DNA of 44,520 nucleotides, from the NCBI GenBank assembly GCA_002862205.1, contig PKCN01000144.1, forward strand, positions 1-44,520, written 5' to 3'. This stretch comes from Planctomycetaceae bacterium. Its GTDB lineage: Bacteria; Planctomycetota; Planctomycetia; Pirellulales; Pirellulaceae. The first letter of the stretch is position 1. Every line of letters begins with the position of its first letter. The position numbers and the translations under genes are program-made. This document shows positions 34,130 through 43,160 of this stretch, piece after piece. The notes below the pieces were generated by a model. The model did no database searches. It was not told the origin of the DNA and saw only the letters and a list, made by a program, of their open reading frames with translations.

Positions 34130-35062
34130 ATGCCGCTGAGCCCAATCATTTCACTTTCCGGAGTCACCAAGCTCTACAGCGGCTTCCGGGCATTGGACGA
34201 TGTTTCTCTGGAGATCGAACCAGGAATCACAGGCTTGCTTGGACCCAATGGCTCGGGGAAAAGCACGCTCATCAAATCTTTGCTTGGATTGGTCCGCAAT
34301 CATCAGGGCACCGGCACCGTGCTGGGTTTGCAGTGGCCCGGCGAGGTTCGCGACATCCGTGATCGCGTAGGCTACCTTCCAGAAGATGACTGCTACATTG
34401 CGGGGCTCACCGGGATTGAGTCCGTCGCCTTCATGGCAAATTTGTCGGGTCTACCGAAAACGGAGGGTTTGCGAAGAGCGCACGAGATGACCGATTTTTG
34501 TGACATCGGTGAAGAGAAGTACCGGTCTGTCGAAACTTATTCGACAGGCATGCGTCAGAAGTTGAAATTTGCCCAAGCGCTCGTCCATGATCCACCCATC
34601 CTGATTCTCGATGAACCGACCACTGGCCTTGATCCTGATCAACGGGATGCCATGCTGCGTCGCATTCGCACTCTAGCGCAGGACCATGGCAAGTCCATTC
34701 TGCTATCGACTCACATCTTGCCAGATGTAAAGTCAGTGTGTGATCAAGTCGTCATTCTCGCTCGTGGCAAGGTGAGAGTGCATGACACGATGGAAAATCT
34801 CAGTAAACCAGCGGAACCAACCCTGAATGTCATGATCTACGGGCAAAAGGATGCTTTCCTGATTGGCCTCAACAAAGCCGGATACAACGTGACAGCTCAG
34901 GCCGATGGTGCGCTCAAGATCACTGGCACGGGCGTCGACCAAGTTGGCGGTGTGTGGGCCATTGCAGCATCGACTGAAACTTCCATTCGCCGACTCGCCC
35001 CAGCACAGAACTCTCTGGAAGAAATTTTCTTTCAAGCGGTATCCAGATCGGAGCATCCCTAA
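34130..35062 (+). CDS. ABC transporter ATP-binding protein (first pair)
   Basis: ABC-2-type ATPase of 310 residues. Walker A is GLLGPNGSGKST, the signature is YSTGMRQKLKFAQAL, Walker B is ILILDEPTTGLDP, and the switch His is in LLSTHILPDV. A C-terminal region of about 80 residues follows the ATPase core. First gene of a compact four-gene operon; the cognate permease starts 2 bases after its stop. Whether it exports or imports and what it moves cannot be read. It is divergent from the sulfatase gene across 216 bases in which no promoter was recognised with confidence. Confidence 0.93.
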   Translation: MPLSPIISLSGVTKLYSGFRALDDVSLEIEPGITGLLGPNGSGKSTLIKSLLGLVRNHQGTGTVLGLQWPGEVRDIRDRVGYLPEDDCYIAGLTGIESVAFMANLSGLPKTEGLRRAHEMTDFCDIGEEKYRSVETYSTGMRQKLKFAQALVHDPPILILDEPTTGLDPDQRDAMLRRIRTLAQDHGKSILLSTHILPDVKSVCDQVVILARGKVRVHDTMENLSKPAEPTLNVMIYGQKDAFLIGLNKAGYNVTAQADGALKITGTGVDQVGGVWAIAASTETSIRRLAPAQNSLEEIFFQAVSRSEHP

Positions 35063-35063
35063 T

Positions 35064-36032
35064 ATGCCAGTGCATGATCTTGGATATAGAAAGTGGGTTG
35101 GGAAACGCAATCACCAACTCATTCGCGCTCTCTTTGTTGCCCGAAGCGGAATCACGCTGATTTGGCGGCGACGAATGCTCAAATTTCTATTGATAATTGC
35201 TTGGCTCCCCATTGCCATCCCAGCCATTGGTATTTTTGGCTTTGAGCAGGGACTTACCAATGAGACATACCGCAGAACTATCGTCCAAGCGTTGCGAGGT
35301 CCAATGGAACGCCCAGATCTTGCTCTACAGATGCTGCAAGATCCAATCAGCATTCGGCATGAGGTCTGGTCGACGCTGATTCTGGGATTTTTCCGTGTAC
35401 CACAACTGTATTCGATGGTGCTTCTGGTCGGGCTGATCGCGCCGCTGCTAATTTCATATGACTTACGCAGCAAAGCCTACCTGCAGTACTTCTCCCGTCC
35501 ACTCTCACCGAATGAATATATCGTTGGCAAATCGGCTGTCATCTGGTTCTTTCTGGGCATGATTACGACGTTGCCAGGCCTGACACTCTACCTGCTGGGA
35601 GTCTTACTTTCGTCCGACATATCGGTAGTGGGCATGACATGGGACATTCCTCTGCGCATTCTCCTTGCCTCTGTGGCATTGATCATTCCCACCACTGCGT
35701 TGGCCATTAGCTACTCAGCATGCACTGTCGAGAATCGCTATGCATCCTTTGCATGGTTTGCAACGTGGATCATGGGCTCAGTGGCTTATCAAATCCTCAC
35801 CAACGCACCTCGGATGGGACGAGGTCGCAGAAATCGCATCGATATGGATTTCGATACAGAACGTTGGCTATTGGTATCGCCCTACCACACACTCGGCAAA
35901 GTAGAAACGTGGATCTTTGGCCTCAATACCGGCGAATCATCCGTTTGGCCAGCGATCGTGATCCTGCTTGCAATCACCGTGATCGGCACGCTGTTCGTTC
36001 GAAATCGTCTTATCGCAAGGCTAAGTGTTTGA
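35064..36032 (+). CDS. ABC-2 type transporter permease (first pair)
   Basis: Multi-pass permease of 322 residues with about six hydrophobic segments, the first at about residues 38-60. Landmarks are LISYDLRSKAYLQYFSRPLSPNEYIVGK, seen in ABC-2 permeases, and a C-terminal VILLAITVIGTLFVRNRLI. I use the ATG at 35064, one base after the upstream stop; the same frame is open upstream inside the ATPase gene but that extension does not look protein-like. It ends with the overlap TGATG onto the second ATPase, so translation of the cluster is coupled. Substrate unknown. Confidence 0.85.
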   Translation: MPVHDLGYRKWVGKRNHQLIRALFVARSGITLIWRRRMLKFLLIIAWLPIAIPAIGIFGFEQGLTNETYRRTIVQALRGPMERPDLALQMLQDPISIRHEVWSTLILGFFRVPQLYSMVLLVGLIAPLLISYDLRSKAYLQYFSRPLSPNEYIVGKSAVIWFFLGMITTLPGLTLYLLGVLLSSDISVVGMTWDIPLRILLASVALIIPTTALAISYSACTVENRYASFAWFATWIMGSVAYQILTNAPRMGRGRRNRIDMDFDTERWLLVSPYHTLGKVETWIFGLNTGESSVWPAIVILLAITVIGTLFVRNRLIARLSV

Positions 36033-36967
36033 TGATTCAACTTGAAAAGGTTTCCAAACTGTATGGCAACGTCATTGGATCAAATGATCTGACGGTCGAA
36101 CTGGGCCCGGGTGCGTATGGCATTGTAGGCCCCAACGGTTCTGGCAAAACAACGTTGATCAATCTTTTGACCGGTCAACTGAGACCGACTCTCGGCAAAG
36201 TTTCTGTCTTCGCTCAGGATCCATGGCGTAACCGAAAGCTGCTGCGACGAATTGGGCTGTGCCCTGCAACAGACGTCCTCTACCCCAACGTGTCAGCCTA
36301 CGAATGGGTTACGTATCAGGTCCGTCTTCATGGCCTGGCTCATGCCGACAGCAAGCGTTTGGCTACTGAAAGTCTTGCACAGGTCCAGATGACGGAAAAC
36401 ATGCACCGGCCGATGGGCGAGTACTCACTGGGAATGAGACAACGAACCAAGATTGCCCAGGCATTGGCACACCGACCCGAGTTGCTGATTCTCGATGAAC
36501 CCTATAATGGACTTGATCCAGTGGGTCGCCACCAGATGACCCAGCTTCTTATTGAACTTTCAAAACAGGGAACCAGCCTGCTGTTTGCAAGTCACGTGCT
36601 GCATGAAATCGAAGAAATCACTTCGTCGTTTCTGTTGATTCATGGGGGCCGATTACTCGCGTCGGGTACAGCAAGTGAAGTCGAACAAATCATCGCGGAC
36701 ACACCTCAAGAGGTTGTACTCATCGGGCCCGACGTTCCCAAGTTAATCCCTCATCTGGCAGATCAACATTGGGTCGATACGATCCAACTTCTTGCAGAAC
36801 GAACAGAACTCAGAGTTGGCCTTCGCGACCCCTCAAACCTCTACCACTCAGTCGCCGATTGGATCAGTAAAGACCAACTGCGAATCGATCAGTTCCAAAC
36901 CGCCAACAGCAACCTCACGGCGGTCTTCGAGTCCTTGCTGCGACACCATCGTGGAGAATCAAAGTGA
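36032..36967 (+). CDS. ABC transporter ATP-binding protein (second pair)
   Basis: Second ABC-2-type ATPase, 311 residues from the ATG at 36032, which overlaps the previous stop (TGATG). Walker A is GIVGPNGSGKTT, the signature is YSLGMRQRTKIAQAL, Walker B is LLILDEPYNGLDP, and FASHVLHEIEE contains the switch His. It is clearly a paralogue of the first ATPase, but the core sequences differ, so this is an old duplication or two assembled systems. The frame is open far upstream (35720) inside the permease gene, but that extension is not plausible. It is paired with the permease at 36964. Confidence 0.93.
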   Translation: MIQLEKVSKLYGNVIGSNDLTVELGPGAYGIVGPNGSGKTTLINLLTGQLRPTLGKVSVFAQDPWRNRKLLRRIGLCPATDVLYPNVSAYEWVTYQVRLHGLAHADSKRLATESLAQVQMTENMHRPMGEYSLGMRQRTKIAQALAHRPELLILDEPYNGLDPVGRHQMTQLLIELSKQGTSLLFASHVLHEIEEITSSFLLIHGGRLLASGTASEVEQIIADTPQEVVLIGPDVPKLIPHLADQHWVDTIQLLAERTELRVGLRDPSNLYHSVADWISKDQLRIDQFQTANSNLTAVFESLLRHHRGESK

Positions 36968-37734
36968 ATCCACTGCTTGTACTCGATGTTGTTCGCTTTG
37001 AGGTTCGACGCTCACTATCGCCAGGCCGCCTTGCAATCTGGAGCATTCTTGTTCTCTTCCCGATCGTGCTCGTAGCCGCCCTCCGACTGCTAAGCAATCG
37101 ATCTGCAGAAAACGCGGAAGCATGGGGAATGGCACTGTATTTCCTGATCCCTGAGGTTGTTTGCCTGCTCGGCTTGCTACTTTGGGCCACGCCCGCAGTC
37201 AGCACCGAAGTCGAAGGTCAAACCTGGATTTATCTCGCGATGCGGAGATCGGGAAGAAACCTCGTACTCATTGGAAAATACCTCACCGCAGTACTCTGGT
37301 CGTGCTCAGCTGCTTGTGTCGCAACGACGGTCTGTGTCATCATCATGGGAAGTGCTGGTGGGCTGCAACTGTGGGTCGTCATCTGTGTCCTTTCACTCCT
37401 GTCTTGCCTGGCACATGCTGCTCTCTACATCTTGATTGGAACGATCTTTTTTCGACGCACAATGGTGACAGCTGTCGTCTACACGCTGCTCGTTGAATAC
37501 GGCATTGCCTTCGTACCAGCAATGGCCAACCGATTAACCATCAATTACCGACTACGTGGACTACTTGCGGAGTGGATGAACTGGACCGCAGCAAGAACGG
37601 TCACAGAGAACATTGGAGGACAGGAAGCAGCATGGTTTCATGTCTCTGTTCTGCTGGCGACCTCAGCCACACTGGTAGCTGTTTCCATCCTGAGATTGAC
37701 ATGGACTGAGTTGCCCACGCAGCAAGAAGGCTGA
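36964..37734 (+). CDS. ABC-2 type transporter permease (second pair)
   Basis: 256-residue permease with about six hydrophobic segments (for example SILVLFPIVLVAALRLL and YFLIPEVVCLLGLLLWATPAV) and the loop STEVEGQTWIYLAMRRSGRN, similar in position to the cytoplasmic segment of ABC-2 permeases. It starts with GTG inside a 4-base overlap with the second ATPase stop (GTGA). It ends the four-gene cluster. It is not strongly similar by eye to the first permease. Substrate unknown. Confidence 0.82.
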   Translation: MNPLLVLDVVRFEVRRSLSPGRLAIWSILVLFPIVLVAALRLLSNRSAENAEAWGMALYFLIPEVVCLLGLLLWATPAVSTEVEGQTWIYLAMRRSGRNLVLIGKYLTAVLWSCSAACVATTVCVIIMGSAGGLQLWVVICVLSLLSCLAHAALYILIGTIFFRRTMVTAVVYTLLVEYGIAFVPAMANRLTINYRLRGLLAEWMNWTAARTVTENIGGQEAAWFHVSVLLATSATLVAVSILRLTWTELPTQQEG

Positions 37735-38116
37735 AGTAAGTGCACCGTTCAACCTTGTGGTGAATCGGCACATCAAGCGTCGGCAGAAATTGGTCGGAAG
37801 CATCAGCGGAGCATCACACGAGGATGGGATCGAGTACGATCAAATCGCGATAAAACGCAAATCAACCCATTCTCATCACGGCCTCACCTTCCTCACGCAG
37901 CTCTGACGAAAGGCCATGATTTGACAACATGCAACGGTTGCCAGATGTTCCGTTGAATCAATTCACCCTGCATCGGAGTTTGTTCCGTCCGGTGCTCGGC
38001 ATGGATTTTCGCTCGCACGGCAGCTTTGTTAACGGCAGCCTTGTTGACGGCAGCCTTGTTGACGGCAGCTATGCTGCAAACACGACTGCCCAGCCAAAGC
38101 AGGGCAGGGCACAACA
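37735..38116. other. intergenic region between the ABC operon and the convergent vWA gene
   Basis: No firm gene. A four-copy 15-bp repeat (38017-38076) lies near the vWA end. A GTG-initiated minus-strand ORF (37893-38117) overlaps the vWA stop and is listed separately at low confidence. No T-tract terminator was found. Confidence 0.5.
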
Positions 38117-38117
38117 C
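37893..38117 (-). CDS. candidate small ORF with AAVNK repeats downstream of the vWA gene
   Basis: A 74-residue frame whose GTG start overlaps the vWA stop (TAGTG on the minus strand). It begins with a hydrophobic segment (LCPALLWLGSRVCSIAAV) followed by four pentapeptides encoded by the 15-bp repeat (AAVNK three times, then AAVRA) and a polar tail. The overlap would allow translational coupling. However, a 15-bp repeat keeps any frame open, the plus strand is open through it too, and I recognise no family. It may well be non-coding. Confidence 0.2.
   Translation of the reverse strand: MLCPALLWLGSRVCSIAAVNKAAVNKAAVNKAAVRAKIHAEHRTEQTPMQGELIQRNIWQPLHVVKSWPFVRAA
38017..38076. repeat. four-copy 15-bp tandem repeat
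   Basis: Four 15-base units: ACGGCAGCTTTGTTA (38017-38031), ACGGCAGCCTTGTTG twice (38032-38061), then a diverged ACGGCAGCTATGCTG (38062-38076). It lies between convergent genes. Confidence 0.92.
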
Positions 38118-40198
38118 TACAACTTTGGCACAGGTCGCTTAGGCACCTTTTTCAGCATGCGAGCCTTGTCATCCTGCGCTGGGCGAGGAACGTTGTTATT
38201 GTTGTTATTGTTCCCTGGATTGCGTGCAGCAGGCGGCGCGAGATCAGTGAAGGATTCTTCCCACTTCCAACCAATCGGAACAGAAAGTTCCTGCTTCGCC
38301 AACAATGCCCATGGGGTGCCCTTATGCTCATTGGCAACAGCTTGCAAAAGCTCGGTCGCGGTTTCAGCTTCATTTTTCCATTTGCTACCCACCGAGATTT
38401 CCTCGCTTGGTGCCAGTAACCAAGTGTTGTTCTTCTGGTCCTCGAAGGACATACCGCGTTTGGCTTTCGCCAACATCGCGTTGTAGGTTTCGGTTCGAAC
38501 TTTCTGAGCCAGCACGCGTCCCATCGCCAAGTCGAAACCGGCCTTCCATCTCAAGCTCTGCTCTTCATCGCGCACTTTCATGCCAGGATTCAAAGTCTGG
38601 GCCATTCTTACCAGCGTTGGCTCCAGTTTCGCTGCATCCTGCTGGGCAGAGGTGAGGTCTCCCACCAATTGAGGCTCACTCATTCGCACGAATCGAGTCT
38701 TCGGTCTCGCCAGACCGCTTGCTGGTTTCATCTGAGCGGCATTGACCAACGCATGTCGCAGGGGACTCGATTTGACCATGTTCACGTAGTCTTTCTGAGA
38801 AAGATAGTCGGGACGATAACGCGACATTGCGACAGGGTCGAAGAAATACTCGAGATCAGACGCATAAGCATCGATCTCACCGCGTTTGACTTTACGACTG
38901 ACATTTCGATTTGGATGCACAGTGAAGTAGATACCACCCGTCTCATAGCAAAGCCTTGTCAGAGCATATGGTCCGAAACCGCTATCGATCACTGGCTCTG
39001 CTTCGAAATTTGCAGTGAAGCCAACCTGCACTCGTTCAGGCAGGAAAGTCTCAGGGCCCTGATCAACCTGCGCCCACTGGGGTGACTGGTCATACTTGGG
39101 ATCAGGATCAACGTACTTCACCAAACTATGCTCTCTGCCGAACGGAGCAGGAACCCCGATCACGTAAACTGGAATTGCAAGCTTACGGCAAGAAGTGATT
39201 GAGGCTTCCAGCATGTTGTGGTCATCGCCTTTTTCGTCGGTGACGACAACAAACAACACATTGCGTTGCGGTTCGCGTCCTGATCGCATCCGACGCAAAC
39301 CCTTGTATTGTTCAGCTGCTGACGAGATTGCGCTGAAAACTTTTTCTTCGCCCGTCGAATCCACTTCAATGCTATCGACGATCGACTTGATCTCTTCGAG
39401 GTCATCGGTCGGATCCTCGGTGTACAGCGTCACCTCACTCCCAAACCCGATGACGGATGTCAACAAAGGCTGATCACTTTTGTCTTTCGAGAAAGCTTCA
39501 ACCTCGCTTTCCTTGGCGATCCCAAGTTCACTGTAAATGCGTTCGAAACGATCACGAATCTCTCGTCGTTGACGATGCAATGAACCACTCTGATCAAACA
39601 ACCAGACCACCAAGGTAGGTCGCTCTTCAAGCGACTGCAGGATTTCGAAAGTCAAACGGTCTACTGCGCCTTTTGCTCCTTGAGTGCCTTGCCCCACTTT
39701 CCCTTTCAAGTCTTCCAACTTGTCCAATGGAGCAACGGAATGCTCGAACATGTTGTTGACTTCAATTTGACCCAGCTCAGTTGGATCAAGTTCGACGGGA
39801 TTTGGGATTTCAGCCTGCTCTGAAAAAATTTCAGCGGAAGCCTCAGCCATTTCCACCTGAGCGTCGCTGTTCGCACCTACCTCAGTCTGCTGCACCTCAC
39901 TGTAGGTGATCTCGTCAATTGTCTCGATTTTTTCTTGCTCGTACTCCGGAGGTGAAACCAGAACAACGGCTTCGTCATCGACCTCGGCGCGAAGTGGTAC
40001 CAGAGCCAGAGTCAGGATGATAATCAGGTGAACCAGCATGCTGCCGATCAGCGCCGTCGCTTCCTCGTTTTCCAATAAAGACTCATCTTCCAGCTCAGCC
40101 TCACCCCAAGCGTCCACGTTCCCAGCGCCAGGCTGTGGGATCGCGTCTGACGGTTGATTCGACTCTGGGCCTGAAGAAGGAGGGGTCACACTTGACAT
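38117..40198 (-). CDS. membrane-anchored von Willebrand factor A domain protein
   Basis: 693-residue protein. A polar acidic N-terminus is followed by one membrane helix (about residues 50-69, ALIGSMLVHLIIILTLALVP). A long acidic linker (PPEYEQEKIETIDEITYSEVQ) resembles the TonB/ExbD-like proteins of this phylum in layout. The vWA domain begins near residue 192 with LVVWLFDQSGSLHRQRREI, which carries the MIDAS DxSxS (D202, S204, S206), and includes VVTDEKGDDH. A C-terminal helical region (about 490-650) and a low-complexity tail with a run of seven Asn and PRPAQDDKARMLKKVPKRPVP complete it. It probably binds a divalent metal and a protein partner at the membrane. A MoxR ATPase, a frequent partner of vWA proteins, is encoded at 21114-22142 but is not adjacent. 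Confidence 0.87.
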   Translation of the reverse strand: MSSVTPPSSGPESNQPSDAIPQPGAGNVDAWGEAELEDESLLENEEATALIGSMLVHLIIILTLALVPLRAEVDDEAVVLVSPPEYEQEKIETIDEITYSEVQQTEVGANSDAQVEMAEASAEIFSEQAEIPNPVELDPTELGQIEVNNMFEHSVAPLDKLEDLKGKVGQGTQGAKGAVDRLTFEILQSLEERPTLVVWLFDQSGSLHRQRREIRDRFERIYSELGIAKESEVEAFSKDKSDQPLLTSVIGFGSEVTLYTEDPTDDLEEIKSIVDSIEVDSTGEEKVFSAISSAAEQYKGLRRMRSGREPQRNVLFVVVTDEKGDDHNMLEASITSCRKLAIPVYVIGVPAPFGREHSLVKYVDPDPKYDQSPQWAQVDQGPETFLPERVQVGFTANFEAEPVIDSGFGPYALTRLCYETGGIYFTVHPNRNVSRKVKRGEIDAYASDLEYFFDPVAMSRYRPDYLSQKDYVNMVKSSPLRHALVNAAQMKPASGLARPKTRFVRMSEPQLVGDLTSAQQDAAKLEPTLVRMAQTLNPGMKVRDEEQSLRWKAGFDLAMGRVLAQKVRTETYNAMLAKAKRGMSFEDQKNNTWLLAPSEEISVGSKWKNEAETATELLQAVANEHKGTPWALLAKQELSVPIGWKWEESFTDLAPPAARNPGNNNNNNNVPRPAQDDKARMLKKVPKRPVPKL

Positions 40199-40520
40199 CG
40201 CAAACTGCCTTTGACGAGGAATTCACCCAATTTGGTGCTTTCAATGGAATCGGTGTTCACCGTCCATTAATTAGACATTTTCACCCACCCCACGCAAACT
40301 TTCAACTTGGAAGCTGGATAAGTTTCGTGTTCCGACGAAAATTGCCTCACGGTTGTAACGCCCAAGGGTCATTCATGTACCCCAAGATGGTTTTGCTTTT
40401 GTGATCTTCCGATAATTACATGAAAACAGGCATCATGCACCATCTCAAGATTAGAATGCAGGACCAAAAATGAAGCATCCAAACCACGCCACACCCCCCT
40501 GCGGAGCTACTCAGTAACGA
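40199..40520. other. divergent intergenic region between the vWA and phosphatase genes
   Basis: No gene is supported. A short inverted repeat CGGTG-TT-CACCG lies at 40251-40262, followed by the AT-rich TTAATTAG. The minus-strand order TTGCGT-18 bases-TAATTA could be a weak promoter for the vWA gene. None of this is strong. Confidence 0.3.
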
Positions 40521-41180
40521 ATGAGTGAACGTTTGATCGCTATTGGTGACATTCACGGCTGCAAACTCGCCTTGGATCGCCTGCTTGATTCGATTCAGCC
40601 AACTCCGCAGGACACCGTGGTGACATTAGGCGATTACGTGGACCGTGGACCGGATTCACGTGGGGTGATCGATCGCCTGATCCAACTCGGCGGGGAAACA
40701 CAGCACATTGCTTTGATGGGAAATCATGAAGAAATGATGCTCGGCGTGGTGCAGCACCAGTTGCCCCACGATTCATGGGTACGCCATGGCGGCGTTGATA
40801 CTTTGGACAGTTATGAATTTCGTGGCAGCTTGGATTTTCTGCCGGACTCCCATTTGGAATTCTTTGAATCGCTTCGCCAATTTCATGAAGAGAGAGGTCA
40901 TTTCTTCACTCATGCTGCTTATGCACCAAAGATCCCGCTGGAGGAGCAAGCTGCAGACATGCTTCGTTGGCACTCGCTTCACGACATCGTGCCATCACCC
41001 CATTTGAATGGCAAGGTTGCAGTGGTTGGGCACACAGCCAGCGAGGACGGAGAAATCCTTGATTTGGGACACCTGATTTGCATCGACACCTTCTGCTACG
41101 GCGGCGGCTGGCTTACCGCCCTCGATCTGCGCGGTGGGCAAATCTGGCAGGCATCGAAAGAGGGTGAAATGCGTGCGTGA
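40521..41180 (+). CDS. PPP-family metallophosphoesterase
   Basis: Protein serine/threonine phosphatase-like or ApaH-type metallophosphoesterase, 219 residues. The three metal-binding motifs are GDIHGC (residues 8-13), GDYVDRGPDSRG (about 37-48) and GNHEEMM (about 67-73). Later His-bearing segments are THAAY and VVGHTAS. These residues build a two-metal site. It could dephosphorylate proteins or hydrolyse dinucleoside tetraphosphates; the sequence does not decide. It is a stand-alone gene with 321 bases of spacer upstream (divergent from the vWA gene). Confidence 0.92.
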   Translation: MSERLIAIGDIHGCKLALDRLLDSIQPTPQDTVVTLGDYVDRGPDSRGVIDRLIQLGGETQHIALMGNHEEMMLGVVQHQLPHDSWVRHGGVDTLDSYEFRGSLDFLPDSHLEFFESLRQFHEERGHFFTHAAYAPKIPLEEQAADMLRWHSLHDIVPSPHLNGKVAVVGHTASEDGEILDLGHLICIDTFCYGGGWLTALDLRGGQIWQASKEGEMRA

Positions 41181-41392
41181 TCTGGCCGCGGTTTCCAGGC
41201 AGTAGACGCTCTTAAATGGCAGTGAGTGAACGAAGGCAGATCCAACGTGAAACACAGACTCAACGCGATCGATAAACTTTGCCAAATCGATTCAACCAGA
41301 CTGACCATCATGGTCGAAGAGAGAGAAAGACACCAAGGGATCAGGTGCGCCCGCACCCCCTGCCGAATCTTTCGCTCGACCAATGAATCAAG

Positions 41393-43126
41393 ATGGACAC
41401 GAAAACGTCGTTCTTCGGCTTCCTTCCGATGCCGCTTTTCCGCATGCGGCTGTACTTGCCTTTTTGCCTGCTGCTGAGCCCTGCACTTGCTCAGGGTCAG
41501 GTCCGCAGTAAAAAACCCGACAGAGCTGTTTATCAGCCGCGAGTGATTACCCCGGTCCAGATTGCCGAGTTGCAGGATTCGGGGCAGGACGAATTCGCAT
41601 TTTCCGAGTTCAGCAGAGTGAAGACAGTCTCAAGGGATGACGCTGGCTCATCCAAGAACCCAATTCAGTTGGTCGACACCGAGCTTGAGGACCAAGCACT
41701 TCGAGCTGGGATTCCTCCACTTTCCCAGCTGCGTCCTCTCCCACTCGATGATATCGAATCAGCTTTTCCCTTGGGCAGGCAGAAACAACGTGACTCAGGA
41801 ATCCAACAGGTGGGCAACACCGAAATCAAGTTGATTCCACCAAAGCCAATCCAGCTTACTTCGCCTGAATCCTCTGATCACAATCACGACATCAGTGAAC
41901 CAGTTGTGATGGAATCCCTCAGCCCCTTGCACGATGCAAGATACGACGGTTGCGACAGCTGCGGTTCCAACGATTTGTGGAGTTGTGATTCGATGGGTTG
42001 CGATGGCATTGACTGCCGTAGCGGCAGGGCATGGCATGCTTTGGTTGCCGACCATTTCAAAACAGATCGATGGTTTGCCAGTGCGGAACTGATGCTGATG
42101 TGGCGTAAGGGTGATCGTCTACCTGCCCTGGTGACAACCGGACCCGACACCGACATCTCCACCGCTGGCAGATTGGATACAACAGGCACCGAAATTCTGT
42201 TTGGCGAACAGCGCACTCTCAATGATCTTCGCGCTGGTGGTCGTTTCACTCTTGGTGCATGGTTGGACAATCGCGAGTGCCAGGGTCTTGTCGGCAGATA
42301 CTGGTTCGCGGGCCGAGAATCGACCCACTACGCAACGAACCAAAACGAAACACCTGTGATTGCTCGGCCATTTCTGAATCTCACTCCTCCATCCGCAACA
42401 CAGGACAACTTCGTGATCGCATTCCCGGGTGCTCGCGAAAATGGGAGAATCAGTGTCAGCGGCAGCAGTGACGTGATGGGCGCAGATCTCTCCATTCACC
42501 AATTTCTTTATGGTAAGTATGGTGGCACGATCGATCTGGTATACGGTTATCAGTTCATGCAACTGGATGAAGATCTTTCGATTTCAAGCGGATTTACCAA
42601 CTTGCTCTCAGGCTCAACCACACCGGTAGGAGCGATCGTCGATGTGACCGATTCATTCGAAGCGATCAACGAGTTCCACGGAGCTCAGATTGGATTTGCA
42701 TCGCGATACCGCGAGGGATGCTGGTCTTTCAACTCGCTATTGAAATTCGGCTTTGGTTCGTTGAATCGAATCGCAAAACGCAGGGGCACGACATCAACCA
42801 CAGTCGGCATCGACACGACCACCATCAATGAAGGCCTGCTTGTGAACAACAACAATTCTGGCAGGTACTCGGATCGCACTTTCGGCTGGATCCCCGAGTT
42901 GGACCTGTCTTTGGGTTATCGCATCTCATCAAACTTGGATGCAACTTTTGGCTACCACCTGATCGCGATGACGGATGCTGTTCAAGTTTCTGGCACCATC
43001 GATCCTGACCTCGCGGTCAACACCGACACCACTCCGCCAACAGATCCTTTGCGTCCAAGTCCAGAAATGCGATTCGGCACTTTCTATCTGCAGGGGATTC
43101 ACTTCGGCTTACAGTACGGATACTAA
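41393..43126 (+). CDS. BBP7 family outer-membrane beta-barrel protein
   Basis: 577-residue exported protein. A signal sequence (MRLYLPFCLLLSPALAQGQ) lies about 18 residues in from the first ATG. A polar linker (about 40-180) and a Cys-rich knot (CDSCGSNDLWSCDSMGCDGIDC, shown in part, about residues 184-207) follow. From about residue 220 a beta-barrel-like part begins WFASAELMLMWRKGDRLPALVTT, the BBP7 hallmark. GGRFTLGAWLDNRECQGL, YDLVYGYQF-like segments and aromatic-rich alternating strands continue to the end (FYLQGIHFGLQYGY), where the terminal Tyr is typical of barrel proteins. Planctomycete outer-membrane protein, function unknown. The start could alternatively be the ATG at 41429 or 41444. 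Confidence 0.85.
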   Translation: MDTKTSFFGFLPMPLFRMRLYLPFCLLLSPALAQGQVRSKKPDRAVYQPRVITPVQIAELQDSGQDEFAFSEFSRVKTVSRDDAGSSKNPIQLVDTELEDQALRAGIPPLSQLRPLPLDDIESAFPLGRQKQRDSGIQQVGNTEIKLIPPKPIQLTSPESSDHNHDISEPVVMESLSPLHDARYDGCDSCGSNDLWSCDSMGCDGIDCRSGRAWHALVADHFKTDRWFASAELMLMWRKGDRLPALVTTGPDTDISTAGRLDTTGTEILFGEQRTLNDLRAGGRFTLGAWLDNRECQGLVGRYWFAGRESTHYATNQNETPVIARPFLNLTPPSATQDNFVIAFPGARENGRISVSGSSDVMGADLSIHQFLYGKYGGTIDLVYGYQFMQLDEDLSISSGFTNLLSGSTTPVGAIVDVTDSFEAINEFHGAQIGFASRYREGCWSFNSLLKFGFGSLNRIAKRRGTTSTTVGIDTTTINEGLLVNNNNSGRYSDRTFGWIPELDLSLGYRISSNLDATFGYHLIAMTDAVQVSGTIDPDLAVNTDTTPPTDPLRPSPEMRFGTFYLQGIHFGLQYGY

Positions 43127-43160
43127 AACAGTTCCTACTCAGCTGATCAGAGAAATTTCG

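Noticed and set aside
34905-35063. Upstream extension of the first ABC permease inside the ATPase gene
   Set aside because: The extension overlaps the ATPase coding region and lacks protein-like features; the ATG at 35064 directly after the stop is better.
35720-36031. Upstream extension of the second ABC ATPase inside the permease gene
   Set aside because: ABC ATPases begin close to MIQLEKVSKLYG, so the ATG at 36032 is the start.
41344-41357. GC-rich hairpin GGTGC-GCCC-GCACC upstream of the BBP7 gene
   Set aside because: The stem is only five base pairs, has no T tract and no conserved context; it could be chance.
42975-43160. Upstream extension of the hotdog thioesterase into the BBP7 gene
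   Set aside because: Homology begins only near residue 63 of the open frame and the extension overlaps a barrel gene whose C-terminal strand is intact.
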